Assembly (NCBI GenBank): GCA_943361925.1
Contig: CALRIT020000013.1
Location: 1 to 64,000 of the forward strand
DNA: 64,000 nt
From: CAISCU01 sp943361925
Lineage (GTDB): Bacteria; Bacteroidota; Bacteroidia; UKL13-3
Direction: 5' to 3'
This document shows, in pieces, positions 52,692 through 60,563 of the stretch (within the stretch, counting starts at the first letter, position 1; each line of letters begins with the position of its first letter). Both the position numbers and the translations under genes were made by a program. Below the pieces are notes generated by a model. It was given only the letters and a program-made list of their open reading frames with translations, made no database searches and was not told where the DNA came from.

Positions 52692-52730
52692 AATTGGATT
52701 ATATCAATCAAAATTTATTGTAATCCAATT
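52692..52730. promoter_or_regulatory. 10-bp inverted repeat upstream of the RamB/ScfR-like gene
   Basis: AATTGGATTA (52692-52701), 19-base spacer, TAATCCAATT (52721-52730): perfect arms in the 292-base region between the response regulator and the regulator gene. Hairpin or operator; no T run follows. Confidence 0.35.
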
Positions 52731-52785
52731 GTTGAATTCTCATTGAGAATTTTCTTCATTGCAAATATTAGTAAAAAAAATGAAA

Positions 52786-52801
52786 TAGCGAAATTTCGCT
52801 A
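52786..52801. promoter_or_regulatory. 16-bp perfect palindrome, probable operator O1
   Basis: TAGCGAAATTTCGCTA is its own reverse complement. Half-site GCGAAA/TTTCGC. Centre at 52793.5, 117 bases before the GTG start of the RamB/ScfR-like gene. Confidence 0.65.
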
Positions 52802-52810
52802 AAAGAATAT

Positions 52811-52820
52811 TTTCGCGAAA
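52811..52820. promoter_or_regulatory. 10-bp perfect palindrome, probable operator O2
   Basis: TTTCGCGAAA, the same GCGAAA/TTTCGC half-sites in the opposite order. Centre at 52815.5, exactly 22 bp (two helical turns) from O1, so both would face the same side of the DNA. Confidence 0.6.
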
Positions 52821-52842
52821 TCTGTCTTTTTTTATTTTGATT

Positions 52843-52873
52843 CTTGTACATCCCTTGAATTTCCTTAGTTTTG
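52843..52873 (+). promoter_or_regulatory. Putative promoter of the RamB/ScfR-like gene
   Basis: CTTG at 52843-52846, a 19-base spacer and TAGTTTTG at 52866-52873, an exact match to TAnnTTTG. The operators O1 and O2 lie upstream of the -33 position. Confidence 0.5.
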
Positions 52874-52910
52874 GATGAATAGAAATATTTTTGCTAAAGG
52901 GTATAGTTAG

Positions 52911-54419
52911 GTGAAAAAAAACGATCAAGTACAGATTATTTTCGGTTTAAAGTTGAGGCAATTGAGAAATGCCAAGGGATTTTCTCTGCTCGATTTAAGT
53001 AAAAAGTCAGGAATTAGCTTATCATATATTAACGAAATTGAAAAAGGTAAGAAATATCCCAAATCTGATAAAATTCTTGCCTTAGCTGAAGCCTTATCTA
53101 TTCCTTATGATCAGTTAGTTTCTCTTAAAGTAAATAAAGCATTGGCACCTGCCATGCAGGCAATCAATTCAGATTTATTGAGTCAATTTCCATTAGGTTT
53201 ATTTGGCATTGAAGCTAATAAGTTAATTGAGATGATTGCAGCTGCTCCGGCAAAGGTGAATGCTTTCATCACAACTTTAATCGAAATTGCCAGAAGTTAT
53301 CAGCTAACCAGTGAGCAGTTTTATTTTAGAGCGCTCAGGGCCTATCAGGAGCTTCACATGAATTATTTTGAAGAACTTGAAGTAGCAGTAGTTTCATTCA
53401 TTAAACAAACTGGTTTAACCAGAGCAAAACTTTCTCAATCTGCTAGTTTAATTCAGATTTTAGAAGAAAAGTATAATTATAAAGTTATAGTTGATGAGTC
53501 TTTTAAAGACAAAGGTTTAAGTGAATTTCGCTCCTTAACAGTTAATGGAAAACAGAGTATTTATTACCTCAATCCAACTTTAAAGGAATCACAAAAATGC
53601 TTTCAAATTACCAGGGAATTGGGTTACTGTGTGCTGGGATTAAAAGAAAGACCTCATACTTCTACAATAGTTAGGGTTAAGAGTTTTGAAGAGGCCTTAA
53701 ATAACTTTAAAGCTTCCTATTTTGCCAATGCAGTTTTAATGCCTTACGATGAGATTGTAGAGGATTTGAATAAGTGGTTTTCACAAACTACCTGGAACGA
53801 AGAATTTTTAATCAAACTCATAGAAAAGTACAAGGTTAGTGCGGAAACATTTTTGTATAGATTGTGCTCTATTATTCCACATGAATTTGGCATTAATAAC
53901 TTGTTTTTCCTTCGTTTTTATAATACAAAAATGAAGTTCTCTTATGAATTGGATAAGGAACTTCATCTCGGACAATTACACAGTCCGCATGCAAGTGGAT
54001 TGGGTAAACATTATTGCAGAAGATGGGCTGCCATCAGAAGTTTGGCTGAATTAACCAAACAAAGGGAGAAAAAGCGTGGTATTGCTAATAAGCCTTTAAT
54101 ACATGTTCAAAGGTCGAAATACATTGATACTGATTATGAGTATTTGCTTATAAGTATTGCCAGACCTCATCAAATCGATGAAAACTTAAACAGTAGCATT
54201 AGTATTGGTTTTTTAGTTAATAAGGATTTATTGGAAAAGGTAAAGTTTGCCGATGATGCTTCAATTATTCGTTCTGAGGTTAACCATATTTGTGAAACAT
54301 GTGCGCTAACAAATTGTAAGGATAGAGCCGCAAAACCTTATGATTTAGAAGAAACAATTCGTAAAAAGAAACAAGAAGATACATTGCTTCAATTCTTTAA
54401 TTCAGTAGGAAAAAACTAA
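52911..54419 (+). CDS. XRE-family regulator of the RamB/ScfR type
   Basis: 502 residues, start GTG. N-terminal XRE helix-turn-helix (about 8-63, KGFSLLDLSKKSGISLSYINEIEKGKKYPKSD), a middle region with an IrrE/ImmA-peptidase-like fold (about 150-270) whose zinc motif is degenerate (ITRELGYCVLG instead of AHELGH), and a C-terminal DUF2083-type domain with the cysteine cluster CETCALTNCKDR (about 463-474). This layout defines the short-chain fatty acyl-CoA-responsive regulators RamB and ScfR, which control acetate and propionate metabolism in Actinobacteria and Alphaproteobacteria. The acetyl-CoA synthetase gene follows after 108 bases, and two matching palindromes lie in its promoter, so autoregulation and control of acs are likely. 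Confidence 0.88.
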   Translation: MKKNDQVQIIFGLKLRQLRNAKGFSLLDLSKKSGISLSYINEIEKGKKYPKSDKILALAEALSIPYDQLVSLKVNKALAPAMQAINSDLLSQFPLGLFGIEANKLIEMIAAAPAKVNAFITTLIEIARSYQLTSEQFYFRALRAYQELHMNYFEELEVAVVSFIKQTGLTRAKLSQSASLIQILEEKYNYKVIVDESFKDKGLSEFRSLTVNGKQSIYYLNPTLKESQKCFQITRELGYCVLGLKERPHTSTIVRVKSFEEALNNFKASYFANAVLMPYDEIVEDLNKWFSQTTWNEEFLIKLIEKYKVSAETFLYRLCSIIPHEFGINNLFFLRFYNTKMKFSYELDKELHLGQLHSPHASGLGKHYCRRWAAIRSLAELTKQREKKRGIANKPLIHVQRSKYIDTDYEYLLISIARPHQIDENLNSSISIGFLVNKDLLEKVKFADDASIIRSEVNHICETCALTNCKDRAAKPYDLEETIRKKKQEDTLLQFFNSVGKN

Positions 54420-54426
54420 TTGATTC

Positions 54427-54452
54427 TTTGTGCTATATTTATTTAGCATAAA
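54427..54452. promoter_or_regulatory. Inverted repeat upstream of acs
   Basis: TTTGTGCTA (54427-54435), 8-base spacer, TAGCATAAA (54444-54452): 9-base arms with one mismatch, 75 bases before the acs ATG. It differs from the GCGAAA palindromes. It may be an operator for acs or a weak hairpin after the regulator gene. Confidence 0.4.
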
Positions 54453-54527
54453 AACAGGTGGAATTTGATTTTTGTCGTGTTTACTTTGATACTACAATAC
54501 CAAATTTGATTTTAATAAAAAGAACCA

Positions 54528-56432
54528 ATGATACCACAAATAAAAACCTTCGATGAGTACCAGGCTGCTTATCAGGAAAGCATTACAAATCCCGAGTCTT
54601 TCTGGTCGGCTGTAGCTGATACATTTAGCTGGAAGCAGAAATGGAGTTCAGTTTTAGATTGGAACTTCAATACACCTGAAATCAAATGGTTTGATGGTGG
54701 TGTTTTAAATATTACTGAAAATTGTATTGATAGACATTTAGAAAGCAGAGGTGATCAAACTGCAATCATCTGGGAGCCTAATAATCCACATGATAAGTAT
54801 AGAAAATTAACATATAAGGAACTATCTGTTCTTGTAAACAAATTTTCGAATTCACTCATTTCTTTAGGAGTAAAAAAAGGTGATAGAGTTTGTATATATA
54901 TGCCTATGATTCCTGAGGCTGCAGTTGCTATGCTTGCTTGTGCGAGAATTGGTGCTGTGCATTCAGTTGTTTTTGCAGGTTTTTCATCCCAATCTCTTTC
55001 TGATAGAATTGTGGATGCCGATTGTTCTTTTTTAATTACTGCTGATGGAATGCATCGTGGTGAAAAGAAAATTGATTTAAAAGAAATTGCTAATGAAGCA
55101 ATGGAAAAATCACCAAGTATTAAAACATGTATCGTTTATAACCACAAAAACTTTCATAAAGAAATGAAAGAAGGCCGTGATTTAGATTGGTCTACTTTAA
55201 TGGCTTTGGCTTCAGATGAACATGTTGCAGAATCAGTTGGAAGTGAAGATCCATTGTTTATTTTATATACATCTGGTTCAACAGGAAAACCAAAAGGAGT
55301 TTTACATACTACAGCCGGTTATATGGTTTATTCTGCTTATACTTTCAAAAATGTATTTCAATACCAAGATGGAGATGTATTCTGTTGTACTGCTGATATT
55401 GGTTGGGTTACCGGACATAGTTATATAGTATATGGTCCTTTATTAAATGGCGCTACAACAGTAATGTTCGAAGGTATTCCAACTTTTCCTGATGCAGGTA
55501 GATTCTGGAGTTTAATTGAAAAACATAAGGTTAACACATTTTATACAGCACCAACTGCTATTCGTTCATTAGAAGTTTTTGGAACAGACCCATTTAAAGG
55601 AAAAGATTTATCTTCTTTAAAAGTATTAGGTTCGGTTGGAGAGCCAATTAATGAAGAAGCTTGGCATTGGTACCACGAAAATGCCGGTAGGGGAGAATGC
55701 CCGATAGTTGATACCTGGTGGCAAACAGAAACTGGTGGTATTATGATATCTCCTTTAGCCGGAATTACAAAATTAAAACCAGCTTTTGCAACTTTACCAT
55801 TGCCCGGTGTGCAATTACAAATTGTTGATGAAAAAGGTACAGTTATAGATGGGAATGGGGTAGAAGGAAATTTATGTATTAGCTTCCCTTGGCCAGGAAT
55901 GGCACGTTCTGTTTATGGGGATCATGAACGTTTTAAATTGAACTATTTTAGCACTTATCCAGGTAAATATTTTACAGGTGATGGTTGCAAAAGAGATGAG
56001 GATGGATATATCAGAATCACCGGACGTGTAGATGATGTAATCAATGTTTCTGGACATAGAATTGGTACAGGAGAAGTTGAGGATGCAATCAACGAACATG
56101 GATATGTAATTGAAAGTGCTGTTGTTGGATATCCGCATGATATTAAAGGACAAGGAATCTGGGCTTTCGTTATTTGTGATAGAGAACACCATTCATATGA
56201 AGAATTATGTAATGAGGTAAAAGCACATGTTACAACTGTAATTGGTCCTTTTGCCCGCCCTGATAGAATTCAGATTGTAAAGGCACTTCCAAAAACCCGT
56301 TCAGGTAAAATTATGAGAAGAATCTTGCGCAAAATTGCTGAAGGTGATATCTCTAATTTAGGTGATACTTCTACCTTAATTGACCCTACTGTTGTAGAAT
56401 GGATTCAGTTCGGTGCTGAAGCTATCAGGTAA
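54528..56432 (+). CDS. acs: Acetyl-CoA synthetase (acetate--CoA ligase)
   Basis: 634 residues, typical length. Adenylation motif YTSGSTGKPKG (about 247-257), WWQTETGG (about 400), the GDGCKRDEDGYIRITGRVDDVINVSGHRIGTGEVE block, and the C-terminal PKTRSGKIMRR whose Lys (about residue 595) is the site regulated by acetylation in other bacteria. It converts acetate, ATP and CoA to acetyl-CoA in the cytoplasm, the main route at low acetate. Preceded by the RamB/ScfR-like regulator and by sensing and transport genes. Confidence 0.97.
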   Translation: MIPQIKTFDEYQAAYQESITNPESFWSAVADTFSWKQKWSSVLDWNFNTPEIKWFDGGVLNITENCIDRHLESRGDQTAIIWEPNNPHDKYRKLTYKELSVLVNKFSNSLISLGVKKGDRVCIYMPMIPEAAVAMLACARIGAVHSVVFAGFSSQSLSDRIVDADCSFLITADGMHRGEKKIDLKEIANEAMEKSPSIKTCIVYNHKNFHKEMKEGRDLDWSTLMALASDEHVAESVGSEDPLFILYTSGSTGKPKGVLHTTAGYMVYSAYTFKNVFQYQDGDVFCCTADIGWVTGHSYIVYGPLLNGATTVMFEGIPTFPDAGRFWSLIEKHKVNTFYTAPTAIRSLEVFGTDPFKGKDLSSLKVLGSVGEPINEEAWHWYHENAGRGECPIVDTWWQTETGGIMISPLAGITKLKPAFATLPLPGVQLQIVDEKGTVIDGNGVEGNLCISFPWPGMARSVYGDHERFKLNYFSTYPGKYFTGDGCKRDEDGYIRITGRVDDVINVSGHRIGTGEVEDAINEHGYVIESAVVGYPHDIKGQGIWAFVICDREHHSYEELCNEVKAHVTTVIGPFARPDRIQIVKALPKTRSGKIMRRILRKIAEGDISNLGDTSTLIDPTVVEWIQFGAEAIR

Positions 56433-56505
56433 AAATATAAAAAAGGTAAGATATACAGAACTGAATTTGATTTGTATAACTGACCCTTTAAATTGTTTGT
56501 TGTTG

Positions 56506-56546
56506 AAGGATGTTTACTTTTTGTAGACATCCTTTTGTTTTTTTAG
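56506..56546 (+). terminator. Terminator of acs, probably bidirectional
   Basis: AAGGATGT (56506-56513) and ACATCCTT (56527-56534) arms followed by TTGTTTTTTT; it lies just before the tcdA stop codon on the other strand. Confidence 0.8.
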
Positions 56547-56548
56547 GA

Positions 56549-57286
56549 TTAATCTCTTTCGTATAAATCACGAATAGCAACCGATGCAACTGTACAGCCA
56601 AATACTGCAGGGATATAACTGATGGTCCCAACAAATGAGCGCTTATTTCTTGCTGCTGTAGTTTCTACAACCTGTGCTCCAATGAATTTTTGTTCATCAG
56701 AAAACACGGCTTTTACGCCTTTATAAACTCCAAGTCGGTGTAAATATTTTCTTGTATATCTAGCAAGTTTACAATTATAGGTTTCAGAAATATCAGCTAC
56801 TCTAACTCTGGTTGGATCTACTTTTGAACCAGCTCCCATGCTGCTAACAATCGGAATTTTTCTATCAATACAAGCTTTTATGAAATATACTTTTGGTGAT
56901 AATGTATCAATACAATCCAATGCATAATCAAAATTGCCATTGTCTAAAACATCATGAGTTAATTGGTCTCTAAAGTATTCTGGAATTACAGTTAAGTCTA
57001 ATTCAGGATTGATATCTAAAAGTCTTTCCGCCAAAACATCAGCTTTGATTTTATGCTCAGTACTTTTTAAAGCAGGTATTTGACGGTTTCTATTTGTTGG
57101 ATCAACAGTATCAGCATCTACAATGGTCATTTTTCCAACGCCACTTCGTGCAATCATTTCTGCTGCAATACCACCCACACCACCTAAACCAACAACCAAT
57201 ACATTTGAATTAACTAATTTCAGGAGTTTTTCTTCTCCAAGTAATAATTCTGTTCTCCCCATCCAGGGTTTGATTTCCTTACTCAT
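56549..57286 (-). CDS. tcdA: tRNA threonylcarbamoyladenosine dehydratase (TcdA)
   Basis: 245 residues. ThiF/E1-like Rossmann fold with GLGGVGG (about 33-39), the D-x-D-T-V-D-P-T-N-R-N-R-Q nucleotide/substrate motif, DYALDCIDTLSPKVYFIKACIDRKIPIVSSMGAGSKVDPTRV, and a closing SYIPAVFGCTVASVAIRDL. This matches TcdA (CsdL), which uses ATP to dehydrate t6A at tRNA position 37 to the cyclic form ct6A. ThiF and MoeB are closely related, but the SMGAGSKVDP segment favours TcdA. Follows the MgtC-family gene after 48 bases. Confidence 0.9.
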   Translation of the reverse strand: MSKEIKPWMGRTELLLGEEKLLKLVNSNVLVVGLGGVGGIAAEMIARSGVGKMTIVDADTVDPTNRNRQIPALKSTEHKIKADVLAERLLDINPELDLTVIPEYFRDQLTHDVLDNGNFDYALDCIDTLSPKVYFIKACIDRKIPIVSSMGAGSKVDPTRVRVADISETYNCKLARYTRKYLHRLGVYKGVKAVFSDEQKFIGAQVVETTAARNKRSFVGTISYIPAVFGCTVASVAIRDLYERD

Positions 57287-57334
57287 ACTGCGAAAATAGA
57301 AAAATTGAGTTCCGACAAAAACTTTTCTACTGTT

Positions 57335-58021
57335 TTAAATTTTAGATTGGCTGATACTCCACTTTACTTTTATCACTCCATCCTTATTTTTTATGGGTTC
57401 TAAAAGCTTTTCAATGCCATTTTCAATCTGTTTTATTGATTTCATTTCAATTGTAAAGATTTTATTTCCATTGCTTAAAAATTGAGTTTCGCTGGAGGAA
57501 ATGAATAAATTATCAGGATGAGTTTTAATCAATTCTTCAGGATCAAAAAGCAAAGAATCATTGGTTTCAATCTCAATTTTATAATGGTATGAAGCAAGAT
57601 TCAATTTGTTTTCAAGTTTGTGGGAAATACTTCTTAAGGAGATGTTTGCAATAATGAGAATAATAGTACCTATGACGGCCTCATAAGTCATACCTAAGCC
57701 ACTTAAACTACCAATTGCACCTGCACACCAAATGGTTGCGGCAGTATTTAATCCTGAAATATTCAAACCTTCTTTCATGATGGCCCCCGCTCCCAGAAAG
57801 CCAATACCTGAAACTATTTGAGCAATAATTCGAGATTCGCTGCTACTATCCCCATTTATATCATGGGCCAATAATACAAACAAAGCTGAGCCTAATGACA
57901 CCAAAGCGTTTGTTTTAATCCCTGCTGTTTTATGCTGCCATTGTCTTTCTAGACCAATTACGGCGCCAAGAAAAAGCGCAATGATTAACCTGATTTCAAA
58001 TTGGTTGATTTCAAAACTCAT
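57335..58021 (-). CDS. MgtC/SapB family membrane protein
   Basis: 228 residues. Four to five N-terminal membrane helices with the MgtC hallmarks LGAVIGLERQWQHKTAGIKTNALVSLGSALF and GFLGAGAIMKEG, followed by a C-terminal ACT-like soluble domain (about 145-228). In pathogens MgtC supports growth at low magnesium by inhibiting the F1F0 ATP synthase; in other bacteria the role is unclear. No magnesium transporter gene is adjacent. Confidence 0.9.
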   Translation of the reverse strand: MSFEINQFEIRLIIALFLGAVIGLERQWQHKTAGIKTNALVSLGSALFVLLAHDINGDSSSESRIIAQIVSGIGFLGAGAIMKEGLNISGLNTAATIWCAGAIGSLSGLGMTYEAVIGTIILIIANISLRSISHKLENKLNLASYHYKIEIETNDSLLFDPEELIKTHPDNLFISSSETQFLSNGNKIFTIEMKSIKQIENGIEKLLEPIKNKDGVIKVKWSISQSKI

Positions 58022-58119
58022 ATGAATTATAAAATGTTAAAGTTAAGGTTTTGTTTAATTCTTTAGGAATTGAATTAATAGAAGTGATTTTATGTCAATT
58101 TGAGGAAATCAATAAAATA

Positions 58120-58146
58120 AAAAAAGCTCCCTTTTGAGGAGCTTTT
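58120..58146 (-). terminator. Terminator after tRNA-Cys
   Basis: AAAAGCTCC and GGAGCTTTT arms, 9 bp, 7-base loop, followed on the minus strand by a T run. It lies directly beyond the 3' end of the tRNA gene. Confidence 0.85.
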
Positions 58147-58147
58147 G

Positions 58148-58218
58148 AGGTACCGAGCAGATTCGAACTGCTGTGGAAGCTTTTGCAGAGCCTTGCCTAG
58201 CCTCTCGGCCACGGTACC
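58148..58218 (-). tRNA. tRNA-Cys (anticodon GCA)
   Basis: 71 bases. Acceptor stem GGTACCG / CGGTACC, D arm GCCGAGAGGCTAGGC, anticodon loop CTGCAAA with GCA at the anticodon, T arm AGCAG-TTCGAAT-CTGCT, and discriminator base U73, which is characteristic of tRNA-Cys. The CCA end is not encoded. It follows the subtilisin-like protease gene and precedes a terminator, so it may be transcribed from its own promoter or by read-through. Confidence 0.96.
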
Positions 58219-58245
58219 ATTTGGGAGTGCAAAGAAAAGAAAATT

Positions 58246-59868
58246 TTAGGGTATCACCAATAATTTTTTTTCTTCCAACATTCCAACTCTTGGTTCACTG
58301 AGCCTTAAATAGTAGAATCCTGGTTTTAATCCGAGTGTTTTTGAGTTGAAACTGAATTCATTATAACCATTTTCCATTTCAAAATCTATTTTCTGTAAAA
58401 TAGCTCCATCAGAAGAATAAATGTTTAATTGAAATGTTCTTAAATCATTATAATTCATGTAAACTACCTTAAAGTCTTCGAAAACCGGATTGGGAATTAT
58501 ACTCAACTTGTTTTGATGTTTAGGTAGAATTAAAATTTGTCTTCCTGAAATTTCTTCCAAAGTTTTAATTGCATTTGGAATGCCCCAACCCACATAATTA
58601 TTGGGAAATTGAGCCAGTGAACCATATTTTTTTATGGAAGAAATCAGCTCCATATTTTTAGCATTTTCATTGGCTTGCCAAATACAAGCGCTCATTCCGC
58701 TAATCATCGGACAAGCAAATGAGGTTCCATCTCCTGTTTTTAAGCTACCATCTGTCATGATGGTTAGTGCCTGAGTTCCCATGGCAGAAATATCGGGTCT
58801 GATTAAGCCATCTATTCTTGGTCCCTGGGAGCTATAACTGCTGTATTTTTCGTACCTATCTACAGCTCCAACTGCAAGAATGCTATCTGCATCGGCAGGT
58901 GAAATAAAGTGTTTCCATTTGGAATTACCTTCATTTCCTGCACTGTTTACAACAAGAATTCCTTTTCGTGCTGCGATTGCTGCTGCTTGTGAAATAATAG
59001 TTGTTTTGCCATCTAATTGTTCGTATTTATAGTCTTCACCATAGGTAAATCCGGTAGCATAACCCAATGATGAGCTAATGATATCAACGCCAATACTATC
59101 GGCCCATTCAGCCGCATTTAACCAATTAAATTCTTCCAAAACTCCCTCTCTGCCCATATCTTCAGTAGCAGCTAAAATGAAATTGGCACCATAAGCAGTT
59201 CCAATCATTTGAGGAGGGTAAACTGCAGCAATTATTGAAAATACTCTTGCTCCATGTTCACCATCAGAGCCGGTTCTAAAAACACCTAATGATGGATTTA
59301 CAAAATTTCTACTGGCTAATAATTGTTTGTTTTTAAAAATATGGCTGAAAGCAGAGTTCTTATCGACATTAGAAAATCCATTATCAAAAACCGCAATGGT
59401 AATTCCTTTTCCATTATAACCATTGTTGTGCAGTTCATCGAGTTTCAGCATTTTCGATTGCCAGTATGAGGCAGCTTGTGGAGGTAAAACTTGTTTTGTT
59501 TCTGCAAGTATCGATTTTGACTGATACGTTGGTTTTATATTTAGTATGAAATTTAAACTTCTTAGTTGTTCAATTTGGTTTATTTCGGCATCAATCAAAA
59601 CACAATTTAGCCATTTGCTTTTTGCTAAAATTTGAATGTTTAATGATTTAATTGAGTTTATATAATCTTCATTTACAGGTAAGTCTAGTTCATCATAAAC
59701 AATATTTCTTTTATTTTTTTTGTTGATACTGTTTTGACTGAAATAATAGGAGCTTTCATGGAAAGACATTCCTTTGGATTTAAAACTAACAATGTATTGA
59801 GCCGAAAACGACTGTTTTGTTAGGAGCAAAATTCCAATTAGTAATATGAATGTCTTTATTGATTTCAT
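58246..59868 (-). CDS. Subtilisin-like (S8) serine protease with T9SS sorting domain
   Basis: 540 residues. Signal peptide (about 1-22), propeptide-like region to about 125, then the S8 catalytic domain with Asp162 (AVFDNGF), His205 (GEHGARV), oxyanion Asn in SAGNEG (about 312) and Ser383 (GTSFACP). The catalytic triad is complete. The C-terminal 80 residues form a T9SS type A sorting domain (LSIIPNPVFEDFKV to LLVIP). It should be secreted through the T9SS as an extracellular or cell-surface protease. Monocistronic or followed by the tRNA-Cys gene. Confidence 0.95.
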   Translation of the reverse strand: MKSIKTFILLIGILLLTKQSFSAQYIVSFKSKGMSFHESSYYFSQNSINKKNKRNIVYDELDLPVNEDYINSIKSLNIQILAKSKWLNCVLIDAEINQIEQLRSLNFILNIKPTYQSKSILAETKQVLPPQAASYWQSKMLKLDELHNNGYNGKGITIAVFDNGFSNVDKNSAFSHIFKNKQLLASRNFVNPSLGVFRTGSDGEHGARVFSIIAAVYPPQMIGTAYGANFILAATEDMGREGVLEEFNWLNAAEWADSIGVDIISSSLGYATGFTYGEDYKYEQLDGKTTIISQAAAIAARKGILVVNSAGNEGNSKWKHFISPADADSILAVGAVDRYEKYSSYSSQGPRIDGLIRPDISAMGTQALTIMTDGSLKTGDGTSFACPMISGMSACIWQANENAKNMELISSIKKYGSLAQFPNNYVGWGIPNAIKTLEEISGRQILILPKHQNKLSIIPNPVFEDFKVVYMNYNDLRTFQLNIYSSDGAILQKIDFEMENGYNEFSFNSKTLGLKPGFYYLRLSEPRVGMLEEKKLLVIP

Positions 59869-59957
59869 GCTTGTTATTCAAATATCTACAAAATTTGGTT
59901 GAGATTTTTCTTATAAATTAAAACATGAATGAAATATCATTTTGAAGGAAATAGTTT

Positions 59958-59965
59958 TAAATTTG
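59958..59965 (+). promoter_or_regulatory. Putative -7 box for the DUF4920 gene
   Basis: TAAATTTG matches TAnnTTTG, 20 bases before ATG 59986. It supports that ATG rather than the upstream Met at 59929. Confidence 0.35.
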
Positions 59966-59985
59966 TTCAACTAAATAAAATATAC

Positions 59986-60501
59986 ATGAAAAAAATGTTA
60001 TTAGCTGCTTCAGTAGCTTTGTTTTTGGCTTCTTGCGGTGGTGCGGGAAATAAAACTGCTCCATCAACCGATTCATTACAAGTTGCTCCAAATGGCGATA
60101 CTTCAAGTGCAACTGCTTTGTATTTTGGCGATAAAATTACAGAAGAAGGTGCTATTTCTATTACAGATTTGAAAACTCAAATGGGTGATAAAAAAGAAAT
60201 GAATGTAAAATTAACAGGAAGTATTGAAGCTGTTTGTCAGAAAAAAGGATGTTGGATGGAATTAACTAATGAAGGTTCAGAACCTTTAAGAGTTACTTTT
60301 AAAGATTATGCTTTTTTTATGCCTAAAGATGCTTCAGGTAAAACTGCTATCATTGAAGGAATTGCAAAAATTGAAGAAACTAGTGTTGCAGATTTACAAG
60401 AGTATGCCAAAGATGCAGGTAAAACCAAAGAAGAAATTGCTGCTATAAAAGAGCCAAAGAAAGAATTGGCTTTTGAAGCAAACGGTGTTATTCTAAGATA
60501 A
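59986..60501 (+). CDS. DUF4920 domain lipoprotein
   Basis: 171 residues from ATG 59986. Lipobox FLASC at about residues 12-16, an acidic/Ser-rich linker, and a DUF4920 domain (about 45-170) with LTGSIEAVCQKKGCWMELTN and LRVTFKDYAFFMPKDASGKTAIIEG. The C-x-x-x-G-C-W motif is family-typical; its role is unknown. The next gene is a CXXCH lipoprotein, with a terminator between them. Confidence 0.85.
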   Translation: MKKMLLAASVALFLASCGGAGNKTAPSTDSLQVAPNGDTSSATALYFGDKITEEGAISITDLKTQMGDKKEMNVKLTGSIEAVCQKKGCWMELTNEGSEPLRVTFKDYAFFMPKDASGKTAIIEGIAKIEETSVADLQEYAKDAGKTKEEIAAIKEPKKELAFEANGVILR

Positions 60502-60519
60502 TAATTTCAATATATAATT

Positions 60520-60553
60520 AAAGGCATGAGGTTTTTTCATGCCTTTTTTGTTT
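60520..60553 (+). terminator. Intrinsic terminator
   Basis: AAAGGCATGA (60520-60529) and TCATGCCTTT (60537-60546) followed by a T run, ending the DUF4920 gene. Confidence 0.85.
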
Positions 60554-60563
60554 TTTTACTCCA

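Noticed and set aside
59929..59985. Longer start for the DUF4920 lipoprotein
   Set aside because: The added 19 residues would precede the signal peptide and include the predicted promoter; the ATG at 59986 gives a standard lipoprotein signal.
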